The notes under the pieces: generated by a model | Databases searched by the model: none | Told to the model about the DNA's origin: nothing | Seen by the model: only the letters and a program-made list of their open reading frames with translations | Program-made: the position numbers and the translations under genes | Shown: positions 27,861 to 39,349 of the stretch, one piece after another | Position numbering within the stretch: position 1 is the stretch's first letter | How the letters are laid out: every line of letters starts with the position of its first letter | NCBI RefSeq assembly: GCF_026210795.1 | Contig: NC_089445.1 | Span: forward strand, 2,976,001 to 3,040,000 | From: Rhizophagus irregularis | Taxonomy: Eukaryota; Glomeromycota; Glomeromycetes; Glomerales; Glomeraceae | Direction: 5' to 3' | Length of the DNA stretch: 64,000 bases

Positions 27861-28799
27861 ATTTATCAAAGTGTTATCCATATGATTTCTGTTATTGGGG
27901 AGAAATTACATACCAGATCAATAAACTATATAGTAGTTTAATTTTTAATATAGATCATAGACTTTTAGCATATCCAATATCAGTAATATTTCAATTTAAC
28001 TATTACAACATATTCTATTACTTTAGTGCATACATATGTTTCATCACTAATCATTCACACTTTTCTATTAAAATGTTTCTTACAAAGAATCATCCAATTT
28101 TTCTTGAGCAGTATTTGTTATATAATCATTATAGATAATAATATCTCACCTAATATTCTTTAAATCAATTTTAATAGCACCAGTGTTTTTGTCAAAATAG
28201 ATATCATCAGAATTACAGTTTAAGTAATCAACATTTTTGAAATTATTTCTTTAGTTAAATAAAGCAATCTGATAAGAATATAAATTAAGAATTAGTTATC
28301 AAATTTCCAAATTCCAATGATATCATAAAGCAGTTTTATGAATATATTTCTATTTTGTTATTTCTGTTTTTGAGAAGATCTAATTTTTCATGTAAATTAT
28401 TATTATTATTCAATAATAGTATAATAAATTTGTTAATCTAAAGCATTTTTGATTTTTTTCTAGGTCTTTACAATTGCCTTATTTAATTTTTCTTGCTTTT
28501 TTTGATGAATTAAACAATTCAATTATTGTGTATACAAGATCATATAAATTTCATTTAGTTCTTTAATATATTGTTTGATATTAGCATTCTATATAATCAT
28601 TAATAAAGTGAATATAGTTTTAAAATTTTTTTATTTCCTCTTTAAGTATTTTCTGTATCTATAATAGTAGTAACATATGTTGTATTTTTCTTCCAATTAA
28701 TATATATGCAGTTTTGCAATTTCTAGCATAAAGACTTCATATTATCTATTGCATAATTGATTGCTTTTCACCTGGAAAAATATTCATTTTGTTTGATAT

Positions 28800-28890
28800 A
28801 AGATGCAAAAATTCATTACAACCAAGTTTCCACTGGCTAAATTGAGTAGAGTGAACCAAACAGCTCCTCCCAGAAAATCTAACATATAGT
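28800..28890 (-). pseudogene. Ty3/gypsy reverse-transcriptase fragment
   Basis: The minus strand encodes LDFLGGAVWFTLLNLASGN, matching the RT palm block LD-LGGA-WFT-LDLASGY that carries the first catalytic Asp. Asn replaces that Asp in LLNLASG. Stops follow within about 20 codons. No YxDD box could be located downstream with confidence. Confidence 0.75.
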
Positions 28891-29786
28891 CAATTCAATG
28901 TAGAGAGTATTCATCCTTTATTCAGAGTTCTTCTTCCATGTCATCCCTAATTTTTAAAGAAAACATTGTTATATGAAGATTACAAGATGATAAATATGAA
29001 AAAAATATATTTGTTACATTGGATTCATCCGAGAGAGAGTCAATACAGAAACAGAGATAAAAAGGCACTGATAAAAGTGCAGCATGATTTGAACTTGACC
29101 TTTTAGTAAACATCATAATTTATCCTCAATATTTTGGTCATAATTAAATTTGATATAAATATGTTGCGCATCAAACTTATTGACTTTGATTTTGATAGTA
29201 TCCCTTGAAATACCACATGCTTCAACATAAATGATTAATTGTTTACTATATTAAAATACATTAAATAAAATTTTTAATCAATGCTTATTGTAGAGTAAAA
29301 GTTCTACTCCACGTCCACCATCAAAATGTGCAAGAATTTCCAGAAAACGGCAATATCAATTGGTCAACTTTATACAATCAACATATAGAAATGATAAATG
29401 ATTCTTTTTTGAGTGTATATTATTACTGTGTTTTGAGATAAATTTTGAGATGATTTTCTAATATTTAAATTATCTCTTATTTCCATCAATCTATTCCTTA
29501 AAATACAGAAATTACAGGTAGGAAATAAAGCTTCAAAAATTAGAATTACTTTTAATTTTACTTGTTTTAATAAATTGTTCATTGTCCAATAGCCTTCTTG
29601 ATTTTTTCAGAAATTTTCGTTGATTGGAGTGAAAAGAGCAGAATAAAATTTATACCATCAGATTTAAAACTATATTCCATTAATACATGCCATCATTTCT
29701 CTTTTTCTTCCTCCTGTTCATCTTATATGCACTTTTGAGTTCATTGTTTAATATACTGAGAACCATACAAATATGCATAAAAATAT

Positions 29787-30145
29787 ATATTTATTGCCAC
29801 TCATCAAACTATCAGAAAAATAAAATAAATAAAAGTTTTTCATTGTCTGAATTGCTTGAGTAGTTCCGCCAGTTTAAAAAATTTTTTCTAAAGGAATTGG
29901 ATATAGCTAATCATGATGACAGCCTTAAGGTTATTTAACTTATCATCTGATTCTGGAGTAACCAAAATCTACCAGCGGGCAATATTGTTTTTTTATCTTC
30001 CTGTATTGATGGAAAATAAATATACATATTGCCACTCAGCGAACCATTAGAAAAATAAAATAAAATAAAAATTACTCTAATTGCCTGAATTGCTTAAGGA
30101 GTTCCACCAGTTTAAAATTTTTTTTTAAAGGAATTGGGTGGCTAA
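29787..30145. repeat. Two diverged copies of a ~125-bp unit
   Basis: The copies at about 29787-29915 and 30015-30140 share TTGCCACTCA, AGAAAAATAAAATAAA, GAATTGCTTAAG/GAATTGCTTGAG, AGTTCC(A/G)CCAGTTTAAAA and AAAGGAATTGG. They lie between the Ty3 and Pif1 remnants. Together with the intervening segment they suggest an internal duplication of a dead element. Confidence 0.7.
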
Positions 30146-30664
30146 TTAACACATATTGTATTATCTTTCACCTTAAAATTGGTATAAAATAGTCGAAAGT
30201 ATACTGAATACTCAAGATATAATTAATAAATTTTTGAGTTGATAAGTTTCTAATAGTCCAATAAAGTGATAGGGTCAATATTCTATTAATATTATGCTTA
30301 AAATATTTAACTATAGTATATTTTCAGTGGTATAATTGGATTAATCCTTTTGGATGAATTGGATTTTCTATTTTCTACAGAGTTTAATTTAAATTTATAT
30401 GATCAGAACATTCAAATTAATTTATTTCTTTTTTTCTATTTAAGTACATTTGGTATGTTTGATGATGTTCCCTACTACTTGCACTCCTACAATTTCCAAA
30501 TTGTCTCTTTTTGGCTTAGGTATAGGATATGGGCATTCTGCCATTCATTTGAGATATGTATTTAAACATTTGACATATTAAATGAATTATGTATAATATT
30601 TGATGCTATGGTAATTGTAAAATAATAACATATATATAATATCTAAATTTTATAAATAGTATTT

Positions 30665-30830
30665 TTAATTTAAATTGTAATATTGAACCCTTGATAAAGC
30701 AACATATAGTTGAGCATGAATGTTCACAGGATTTTGTAAATCTAGTACCATATGCTGTATGGTATTGTTTGACCTTGAGATTTGTTAATTGTCATAGCAA
30801 AAGCTAAACAATGCTGAAATTGCAAATCTC
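30665..30830 (-). pseudogene. Pif1-type helicase C-terminal fragment
   Basis: The minus strand reads FQHCLAFAMTINKSQGQTIPY and, after a frame change, NIHAQLYVALSRVQYYNLN. These are motifs V and VI of Pif1-like superfamily-1 helicases (AMTINKSQGQT ... GQLYVALSRV), which are found both in host Pif1-like genes and at the C-terminus of Helitron Rep/helicase proteins. The frame is broken between the motifs and I could not find the Walker A end, so this is a remnant. Helitron origin is likely but unproven; no Rep domain or Helitron termini were seen. Confidence 0.8.
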
Positions 30831-30839
30831 CTTAGCTTC

Positions 30840-33800
30840 TATAGTTGTTGTTGATATGTACCAAGGTTTTAATTAAAGCAATTTTGTTGGATTAAGGAAA
30901 ACTAATTAGACTAAAGGAAAATATATAAACCATATTAGCCCAGTTGTCCCAACTAAGTAAATAATTATCAATAACACCCAGAAATTGTTATTATTATTGT
31001 GGATAGATATTTGAATTAGAAAAGGAAAGGAGAATTATTATATAATTGTTGCTCCTATCATGATTGTAATTATTATATGCAGGAAATTCGGAACTGTACC
31101 AATCTCAAAAGGTGCTAAAATTATCTGACGGTAATAATTCAGGGGGTACAAGATCTGTCCCGATGGCGGAAAGTAATGTTTGTACTTCTCAATTCCCGGT
31201 GTATTCTATCATGATTGATGTTTTTCTGAAAGTGTGTTATGAACATACAAATTAGGGTCAAATAGTGATGTCAGAATTTCTGGCAGAAGGCACCAATTTG
31301 TTATTTTGTAAGACTTAGTTGGGTTATAATTGAAAACTGAACCCTGGGATGTTTTTTTAGAATATTTGGATGTATGTTTTATGATCACTAATCATCTCTT
31401 ATTTGAGTAGAAACTGTAGAACTATCTTCTTTTTGTCTTTGTGATATGGAAATGGATGCATAATTTAGCAGGGACTATTGATAACATTCATACTATTTGG
31501 ACTTTTTTATACTATATTCTATAGATGGTAAGTTAATTTACATTATGACTTATTGTTTAATAATCAAATTATTTGATAATGTGCCCACTATTTGGAACCT
31601 TTTTATACATTGTAAGTTTTTTAAATTTGTAATTAATAGGTTTTGTATAAGTAAAAGGATCTCTACAAATTCAATAAAAGTGGGATCATTCTGACGGTTT
31701 TGGCATATGAATTGCTGGTTAAATCATCTTAATAAATAAATATATATTTATATTATTATCTTGTATTATTATATATTGTAAATTGTTAATTATTTTCATT
31801 AATAGAATTTTATGAAAAAAAAATTGTATCATTAAAATAAATATATGTAAAACAATAAATAGTTGAATGATAAGTTTGAGTGATGTATAATGTGAAAAAT
31901 GTATAGTATAAACAAATAGTATGAAAAAAATGTTAAATCCATATTATATATAAAAAATTTATGATCTAAGAAAATTAAATTTCTCTGATATCCAACAAAA
32001 TATCAGGAAAATATAATTTTAAAACTAATAAATAAAGGAAATTAGTAATGAATTCCAGATTTATTTATATTCAATTTTTCAAATCATTTCAATTAAGTTA
32101 GCATGAGAATATTTGATTTAAATATTATATGTGGCAAAGTCATAGCCACAAAAGAACAATCTTTATCAAAAAAAACTATTATGTCTAACTTTTATTTATT
32201 ATACTAAGCCTAATACAAGTTTGTGTATAGTTTCATACATGATTAACAACAAAGTTTTTCAAAGCCTGGTTTCATTTAATCAATGTACTGAAATTAAGTA
32301 TATTTCTGTAAAATATAAGAAGAAAATACAAATGTGCGTAACATTAATTTCTCCCATATTTAAACTAACCTGATAAAGACAAATATTTGAGTTAAAGTCA
32401 TGTAAGTATTCATCATATTTTGGATGACTCTTTTATTTTTTCTTCTTAATTAAAGAAAAAGCAGTAGTAAAAATCCTGATTATATGACATATCTTATTTT
32501 GTTGTTATTTATTAAATTATTCTTTTTTTTTAATAAACTCAGCCCATTCCAGGCTTAAAATATCTAAGCCCAGCCTTGGACGCGGGTTATAAAATTTATT
32601 TAATATTCTATAAATTTAAATTGTTACACAGATTATATAATTTTGCATCACAATTTTAATGAAAAAAACCAGTATTATACTATTAGTACTATAGTATAGT
32701 CAATAGTATAAAATTAATAGAATATCAATTGAAAAATTACATTATGTACGAAGACTGAAGAATCATTGCTTTAATGCTTCATGTTTAATAACTCAATTTC
32801 ATGTAAACAAATTGACAGGATGTAAAGATATAAAATTTGAAGATGTTCTGAAGTAAGTATAAATAAAAGTTGTACTTTACTTGAGACTTTTAAGTTGTAG
32901 CGTATAATTTAACGATACAATCATGTGCATCATGTGCATTTATAAACTGACTATAGCATGTTATTTATCTGTTTTATCCTATTTTTTTTAAAAAAATTCG
33001 AAATTCAGCTTAATTTATTTATGACTTTAACTCATAAATCATAAAAAATAAATTTAAGTATTCAGTTTTTAAAAACAATTTTTGGAGAGCTGGCCAAAAT
33101 TATTTTGAATGATCATATTATCCTTAGTTGTGATAGGTTCGAGTTTATTTAAGAATACAGTCGAACATAACACTTTTAGCGCATAGTAAATTAATCGACA
33201 TAAAATAAAGTCACAGTATGTACTAAGTAAAAGTACGCTTAGTGCAAAACTTTTTAACGTTAAGATGTTAATAAACTTAAATCAGCATGCGATATTGCAA
33301 TAAGATGATATTATAATTTAATATTACAGAATTTATCATCATGATGGATTTATGAAATACCCAAAATTTGTCCGTCATTTCAATTAATTTTGAGTAAATT
33401 CAATTGATCAGCACGTGTTAATAATTATGATTAATTCGTTAAACTCATATATAGTATGTTTTTTTTCTTTGGGTAGAATTAGCATATTTGTTTTGTATAC
33501 TCCTTGGTTCTATGTCCATTTAATAAAATTAAAATAAAAATAAAATAAAGTTCAACTTATATATAAATAAAACATTTCTTTCTGTTTGTATTATCATTAT
33601 TATTTTTTTTTATTGGTATGAACGTAAACAGTTTGCTGATCAAGTGATTAAGTTGTGTAGCATAAATATGTCAAATTTGACGCACAGCCCCACAGAGGAA
33701 AAATCGGTTAGGTATCGGGAAAATTTGGTAGACGCAGGTTCTGGGGTACAAAAAAAATTTTTAGGGTTCATTTCTGTAAATTTTGTGACCGAAATTGGCT

Positions 33801-33921
33801 AATTTTGTGATCAACCTTGATGTATGATCATATGAGAATGAAATCTTTATTAGTGATCGACACAATTACAAAAGGAAATAATTGTCATTTATCAAATGAA
33901 AATTTCTTCTCTAAAAAAAAA
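30840..33921. other. Decayed or intergenic sequence
   Basis: 31080-31330 is more complex than average. The minus strand there contains the open phrase SGQILYPLNYYRQIILAPFEIG, which I cannot assign. The rest is AT-rich, with no supported gene, up to the start of the second BTB-TLDc copy. Confidence 0.4.
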
Positions 33922-35395
33922 ATGTCTTGCCAAACTTTGTCTAATAAATTTTTAGAAGATATTAACAACCTTTATGATATAACTGATGATTATAATGTAA
34001 AAATACAAGTTGGAAAAGATTCCGAAATGGAAATTTTCCAAGCCCATTCAGTTATATTGCGTGCTAGGTCAAAATATTTTCATTCTGCATTTTCTTCAAA
34101 TTTGGTTAAAAAAGAAGGAGATTTTTATATCTTTAAGAAACCAAATGTGACCTCAATTGTATTTAAAATTATATTAAAGTAAGTTTAAAAGGAATGTAAT
34201 TGGATAAATTAATTTAGATTGGTAACTCATTAAAATTTTTTTTTTTTTTAGATACATTTATACTGGAACAATTTTAGGTAATATAGAAAATAATATTATT
34301 GAATTGCTTCTTGTAGCGAATGAAATGGAACTTCATGAGCTTGTTGAATACCTTCAACAATGTATAATTAATTTTAATAATGATTGGATTGAGCTAAATG
34401 GCGTAAAACTCTATGATTTTATTTCCCACCATAAGGATGTTTTTCCTAAGCTTCAAGAATTATGTAATAATATTATGAGTCAAAAACCAAAATTATTGAT
34501 TGATTCTAATGAATTTTGGGGGCTAGATGATGAAGCCTTACTTTCAATGATTCAACTTGATTATCTAGAAATGAAAGAAGTAGAAATTTGGGATAATTTA
34601 ATAAAATGGGGTATTGCAAAGAATTCAACTCTTAATTCTGATATGAAAACTTGGAGTGTTAAAGAATATGACATCTTGAAGGAAACTATATCAAAATTTA
34701 TTCAACATATTCGATTTTTTCAAATGACATCTCAAGAATATTACTGTAAAGTCCGTCCTTTAAGTAAATTGCTACCTAAAGAACTTGAAGAAGATCTCCT
34801 ATCACATTATATTGTTCCAGAATACAAATTGGCTACAAAAGTTCTTCTACCTAGAAAAACTCAAAATGATAAAATATTTGATTCAACTATCCTTACAAGA
34901 AAATATTTTAATCTTATTTCATATTGGATTGATAATGGACAAGAAAAATTACCAAAATTTACTGAAAGTGTTTGATATAAATATAATTTACTTTTGCGTG
35001 GAAGTAGAGATGGGTTTGAACCAAAAGATTTTAATTCAAAATGTAATAATAAAGGAGCTACAATTGTTATAATTAAATTAAAAGATTCGAACAAAATTAT
35101 TGGAGGATATAATCCAATAATATGGAGTAAAAATGGTAGTTTTCGTTATTCAGATAAAAGTTTTATTTTTTCATTTTATTTAGATACATTAGATTTAAAT
35201 ACAATTGTGTTGAGCAGAGTTGTTGAATACAACCGAGCAATTTGGGATAGTGATGATAATAACCATGGATTTGGATATGGAGATTTATATATATTTAGAA
35301 AAAGCTGTAAATTAACACATTATTCCGCTAAAATTCTTGATTCGGATCATTTTGAAATTGATGATTATGAAGTGTTTCAAGTCATAGAAAAATAA
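33922..35395 (+). pseudogene. BTB-BACK-TLDc gene with one premature TGA
   Basis: This is a paralogue of the gene at 20038-21537, in the opposite orientation and with the same exon plan: exon 1 33922-34178 (257 nt, identical length to the other copy) and exon 2 34252-35395. The spliced length is 467 codons. The only disabling change is an in-frame TGA at 34973-34975 (codon 327); the intact copy has CGA (Arg) at this point. It lies between BACK and the main TLDc body, so translation would end after BTB-BACK. The frame reopens at once and runs intact to a TAA at 35393-35395, including the FGYGDLYIF phrase of TLDc. ATG 33922 matches the paralogue's start; an upstream in-frame extension has no counterpart there. 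A truncated BTB-BACK protein or readthrough remains possible. Confidence 0.9.
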
Positions 35396-35860
35396 TGATA
35401 ATAATAAAGTTTATTACCTTTTTTTTTTTACTAGTTGCAATTAAAAGTAATTGTAAAATTAAATTTTATTATCTAAATAAAGAGTAATTATTGATATTAT
35501 AAATTTTGCTAAGATTGAAAAATTATTGTTGAAATTTTTCTTGAGAAAAAAATTTGAACATGCTTTATATTATAAATTGTACTTTTTATAAACAATCAAT
35601 AACGTAATTTTAAAGACTATGGATTTATAATACCTGTGATATGTATAGATTTGGCTTTAAAAAGTCCGATAAATATCAGCGTTAATCAATAAAATTGTAT
35701 AAATAATGGATTTTATATGTTTTCAAAATCTGTAAAAAATACTGTTTATGTACAATCCAATACGTAATGCGAATAGTGTAGGATAAGAATAAGAAAAAAA
35801 GTTTATAGTTCTTAGTGTGAATTTAAATATCTTTGTTTGTATTCTAAAATATCTTCCCTT

Positions 35861-36021
35861 CCCAGTAAATAGTTTTTGTATGAATTTGTACCAAATGGGC
35901 TCATCCATATATAATTGGCTCTAGATTGGCTTAAATTTGGATTATTTTTTGCATAAATTTGAGCTAATTTCGAGCCAATGAGCCCGTTTGGTATAAATTT
36001 ATACAAAAACTATTTACTGGG
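35861..36021. mobile_element. MITE, CCCAGTAAATAG family, copy 1
   Basis: The sequence is bounded by CCCAGTAAATAGTTTTTGTA and its near-perfect inverse ending TACTGGG. The arms extend over about 45 bp, including CCAAATGGGCTCAT / ATGAGCCCGTTTGG. A 3-bp duplication CTT flanks it (35858-35860 and 36022-36024). Length 161 bp, no coding capacity. A near-identical copy lies at 48428-48578 and a related one at 48115-48277. Confidence 0.9.
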
Positions 36022-37206
36022 CTTCTATATAGTATTTGTTAAAACGTTAGGTCCTTCAGTTGAAAAATGATAACACGTTTTAAAAGTATTTATCAATTAG
36101 TTAATGGATAGTTTGTATTTATTATAAAAAATCTTTCAGTATGCCGAACTTCTGGATCAGTAAGACTAAATAATGATGAAATTAAAGTTTGAGCATGTTT
36201 GTTAGATTTGTTAGATTTGAACTTTTGATTATACGATTTTTATTTAATAGGTTTTATGAAGAGAAATAGTATTCGATCCAATTAGTTGTTGCTCATCTAA
36301 AATTTATTACATTTTATTTTTTTACTAATAATTTTTAATTATAATTCGCTATTTAATTGAAATTATGAATAATTTAAAGGAGATATTTCATCAACAGCTT
36401 TATATAAATATGAATTCATTATATATGTAATATTCATAATAATACATTACAAAGTAAAAGAAGTAATAAATTATTACTACATTTGTGCTGTTTTGGTCTC
36501 CTTACCTTCTTACGTACAGCACGTGTAAGAAAGAAATTTATGCTTCTAAAGACACACGTCTCAAATATTTGTAAGTATAATCATCTTTATTTAGTAATCA
36601 TTTCTTATAGGCGAGCGAAAAAGTCCTGTACTATTTAAGTTAGCAAGTCTATATGTATATTGTATAAATACAATAAAAGTTTATTTTCTGGTGCGATAAC
36701 AAATTTGAAAGATTTGAAAATGTATTTTGCATCAAAAAATATTTTTTAATTTTGACAATGTAATTTTAAAGAGCTTTTGATTTATGTATGAAGTGATTAC
36801 AAATTTTTTTCTTCTGATTGGCTTATACTCACTCTTTGTTAAATTAAAGTTTGTTTTATATTATACAAACTCTTAAATTACCCAATTTTTTCTTTAGACG
36901 AAATGCGCATAATACGACGTCTATAATGTTGGTATGTCACATATTTATATGAAATGTACTTCCCCGAAAAAATTTCAATTCACTCGTTAGATTTTGAGGA
37001 TTATGTAACCAAATGATACAGAAAAGAGATAAAGGATGTTTAATAAAATTTGAACATGAAAAAAATTCTAAAAAATTATATTTTTAACGTCATTAATAAA
37101 ATACACATACTATCTTATCAAATAACAAAATTAAAAAGGATGTTAATGACTTATTGTATGATAATGATATTATGCACAGTTAAATTATCTGAAATTCAAT
37201 ATAATA

Positions 37207-37291
37207 CGTTTACGTTTGATAATCCGCTCCAGACCTCAATTCCGATATATCAAGATTTTACATAGGTTCCGGTATATCGAATTTTAATGTG
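37207..37291. mobile_element. Short MITE related to the 11450 element
   Basis: The right end, inverted, reads CACATTAAAATTCGATATAC, followed by CGGA; this closely matches the ends of the element at 11450-13183. The left end CGTTTACGTTTGATAATCCG is a degraded partner. TA occurs on both sides. Length 85 bp. Confidence 0.5.
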
Positions 37292-39079
37292 TATATTGTA
37301 CCATATACTTAGATTTGTACACTTATTATTTATTAGTTTTCTTCGTATTCATTCAGTTCTTTTCCATAAAATATCATGTATCCCCACTTCTTCAAAATTG
37401 ATTAAACAAGCAAAAGTTTATTTCTGGCTTGGAATGTGTCTATCCCGTCATTTCATAGTAGAGATTCATTTCCGTATTAATAATTTATAAAATGTATTTA
37501 ATCTTGTTAGAAATTTTTTAATTCTCTCACATTTTGACAAATATTTATTATCCCATCATACTTGCTTATATTATATTATTTATTGCCAAATTTTAAAAAT
37601 TTCAGGAAAAATTTTTTACAAAACTGTTCAGTCTACACCCATAGGAAATTCTAGCAAGATCCCAAATTTGCTTATTCAACCAAAATTTCATCATATCACA
37701 AATTTCACATGACATTGTTTATCGCATGCAAATCGTATGCATCGAATAGTTCCTAGGGTAAACGGGGGCCAACTCAAGGCTAAGGCTAATATTTCCGGAA
37801 TTGATAACCTTATATCACAGAATTTATTGAATTATTACATTTTTCGTGAATGGATCCGCGAAAGGATTATTTTACGGAGTTTTTACAGAAATAACGGATA
37901 AAATTTTTTATAGAGAATATAAAAATGAGTGAGAATCGTTTACTCCTGAGAAAGACTTTATTGATGCTTTTTTGGTAAACATCGGCACTAAGACCTTTGG
38001 CAAGTTAATATTAATGAAGAAGATACAAAGGTATTTCTACTGAAGATGGTATTGAAATAAAATTTGAAAGAAAATGACAAAGTTTGGCGAAGTTTTATGA
38101 CTATATTAAGAGTTTAAATGGCAAATTAAAATTGATTTGTATGAAAACTTATATTAAATAAGGCAAAAGAACATCAAAAGGTCATAATGTGTTTAATTAT
38201 ATATCAGATATAGTAAAAAAGTATTTTTAATTTGTTGGCTAAATTGAATCTTGTTTGCTCAAATGATTAATAATCAATCAAAATATATTATCATACATAA
38301 ATAATATTTATTAAATAGGAAATTAAATATGCGCTTGTAGTATGTTACATATTAGTCAATTAATTATAGTTACGGTAATTATTATCATTATTCGTCATTT
38401 ATCACTAAATTTATAAATTGCTAAAATCTTGCATATTATAATATTGACAAAATACTCCCTTTAAGTTTTTTGCCAACTTTATTTGGTTTATTTTGGAATT
38501 TTGTATTTATGACCTTTAGCTGAAATTATAGTTCTATTGCAATTATTTTCTAATTTCGTGCCAACATTGTTTTAACCATTGTATTAATCCGGATTCATTT
38601 ATGATTATAAATCTGAACAGTAATATGTTCATTATTACTACTAACATATTATAAATATCATAAATCATATATATATTATATGCCACAATTATACATTATT
38701 AGTCACATTACTAGTCTTATGCATATAATGACTTATGAGTCATATGATTCAAAGTTTATCATTTATTATTAATCATATTTAATGTAAGCCATATTTGGAT
38801 AATTAACTAATGATACTGTATGACTAAAAAAAAATAATGAAACATACACAATATAAATATTACAAAATAAATCAGCTTTTATCAGTTTGATCCATTATTA
38901 CAAAAAGTAATGAACAGATTTTTTTAGTTTGTCATTTTTTGTAATAATAAGTCAAATTGACAATTAATTTTATCAGTTCAAGTCATATCATTTTTTTACA
39001 TATTTAAGATGTCTAATTTTTCTTCCAATTTTTGCTTTTCATGCTTTTTTCTTCTGTAAATTAATAAATTCTACAATCT

Positions 39080-39349
39080 ATAATCTATCTATATATTAAT
39101 ATTTTGTATTTTTTTTTTTGAATTAACAAATTAATCATGAGTACAACTGAGAATTATATTGGATTTGAAGAACTTGTTTCTTATTTAAATGAATTTAAAT
39201 CAAGAAATTTATCTTACCATATCTATCTATATATTAATATTTTGTATTTTTTTTTTTGAATTAACAAATTAATCATGAGAATTATATTGGATTTGAAGAA
39301 CTTGTTTCTTATTTAAATGAATTTAAATCAAGAAATTTTATCTTACCAT
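39080..39349. repeat. Tandem duplication over the 5' end of the bromodomain gene
   Basis: About 39080-39220 is repeated at about 39221-39349. Each copy has ATATTAATATTTTGTATTTT, the upstream spacer and the first coding bases through AAATCAAGAAATTT. The second copy lacks 10 bp (TACAACTGAG) after the ATG and has one extra T, so its own ATG runs into a stop. Confidence 0.9.

Larger units (their letters stand above)
25680..29600 (-). mobile_element. Decayed Ty3/gypsy retrotransposon region
   Basis: On the minus strand a reverse-transcriptase phrase (28800-28885) precedes an integrase phrase (27730-27860), the gene order of Ty3/gypsy elements. Between and around them are many short frames broken by stops. 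One at 25995-26216 contains DKGQISRDAYRNL, which I could not assign. No clear protease, LTRs or primer-binding site were identified, so the outer limits are approximate. The element is long dead. Confidence 0.6.
35396..39079. other. Intergenic with two MITEs
   Basis: No gene is supported. The stretch contains a CCC...GGG MITE at 35861-36021 and an 85-bp TA-flanked MITE at 37207-37291. The short frames at 35723-36006 are translations of the MITE, and those at 37050-37490 are low-complexity or MITE-derived. Confidence 0.5.

Noticed and set aside
33817-33921. N-terminal extension of the BTB-TLDc copy
   Set aside because: The paralogue starts at the Met equivalent to 33922 and has no matching extension.
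34785-35094. Frames overlapping the BTB-TLDc copy on both strands
   Set aside because: Shadows of the real frame; the plus-strand gene continues in its own frame across the TGA.
35723-36006. Two minus-strand frames of about 60 aa
   Set aside because: They read through the MITE at 35861-36021.
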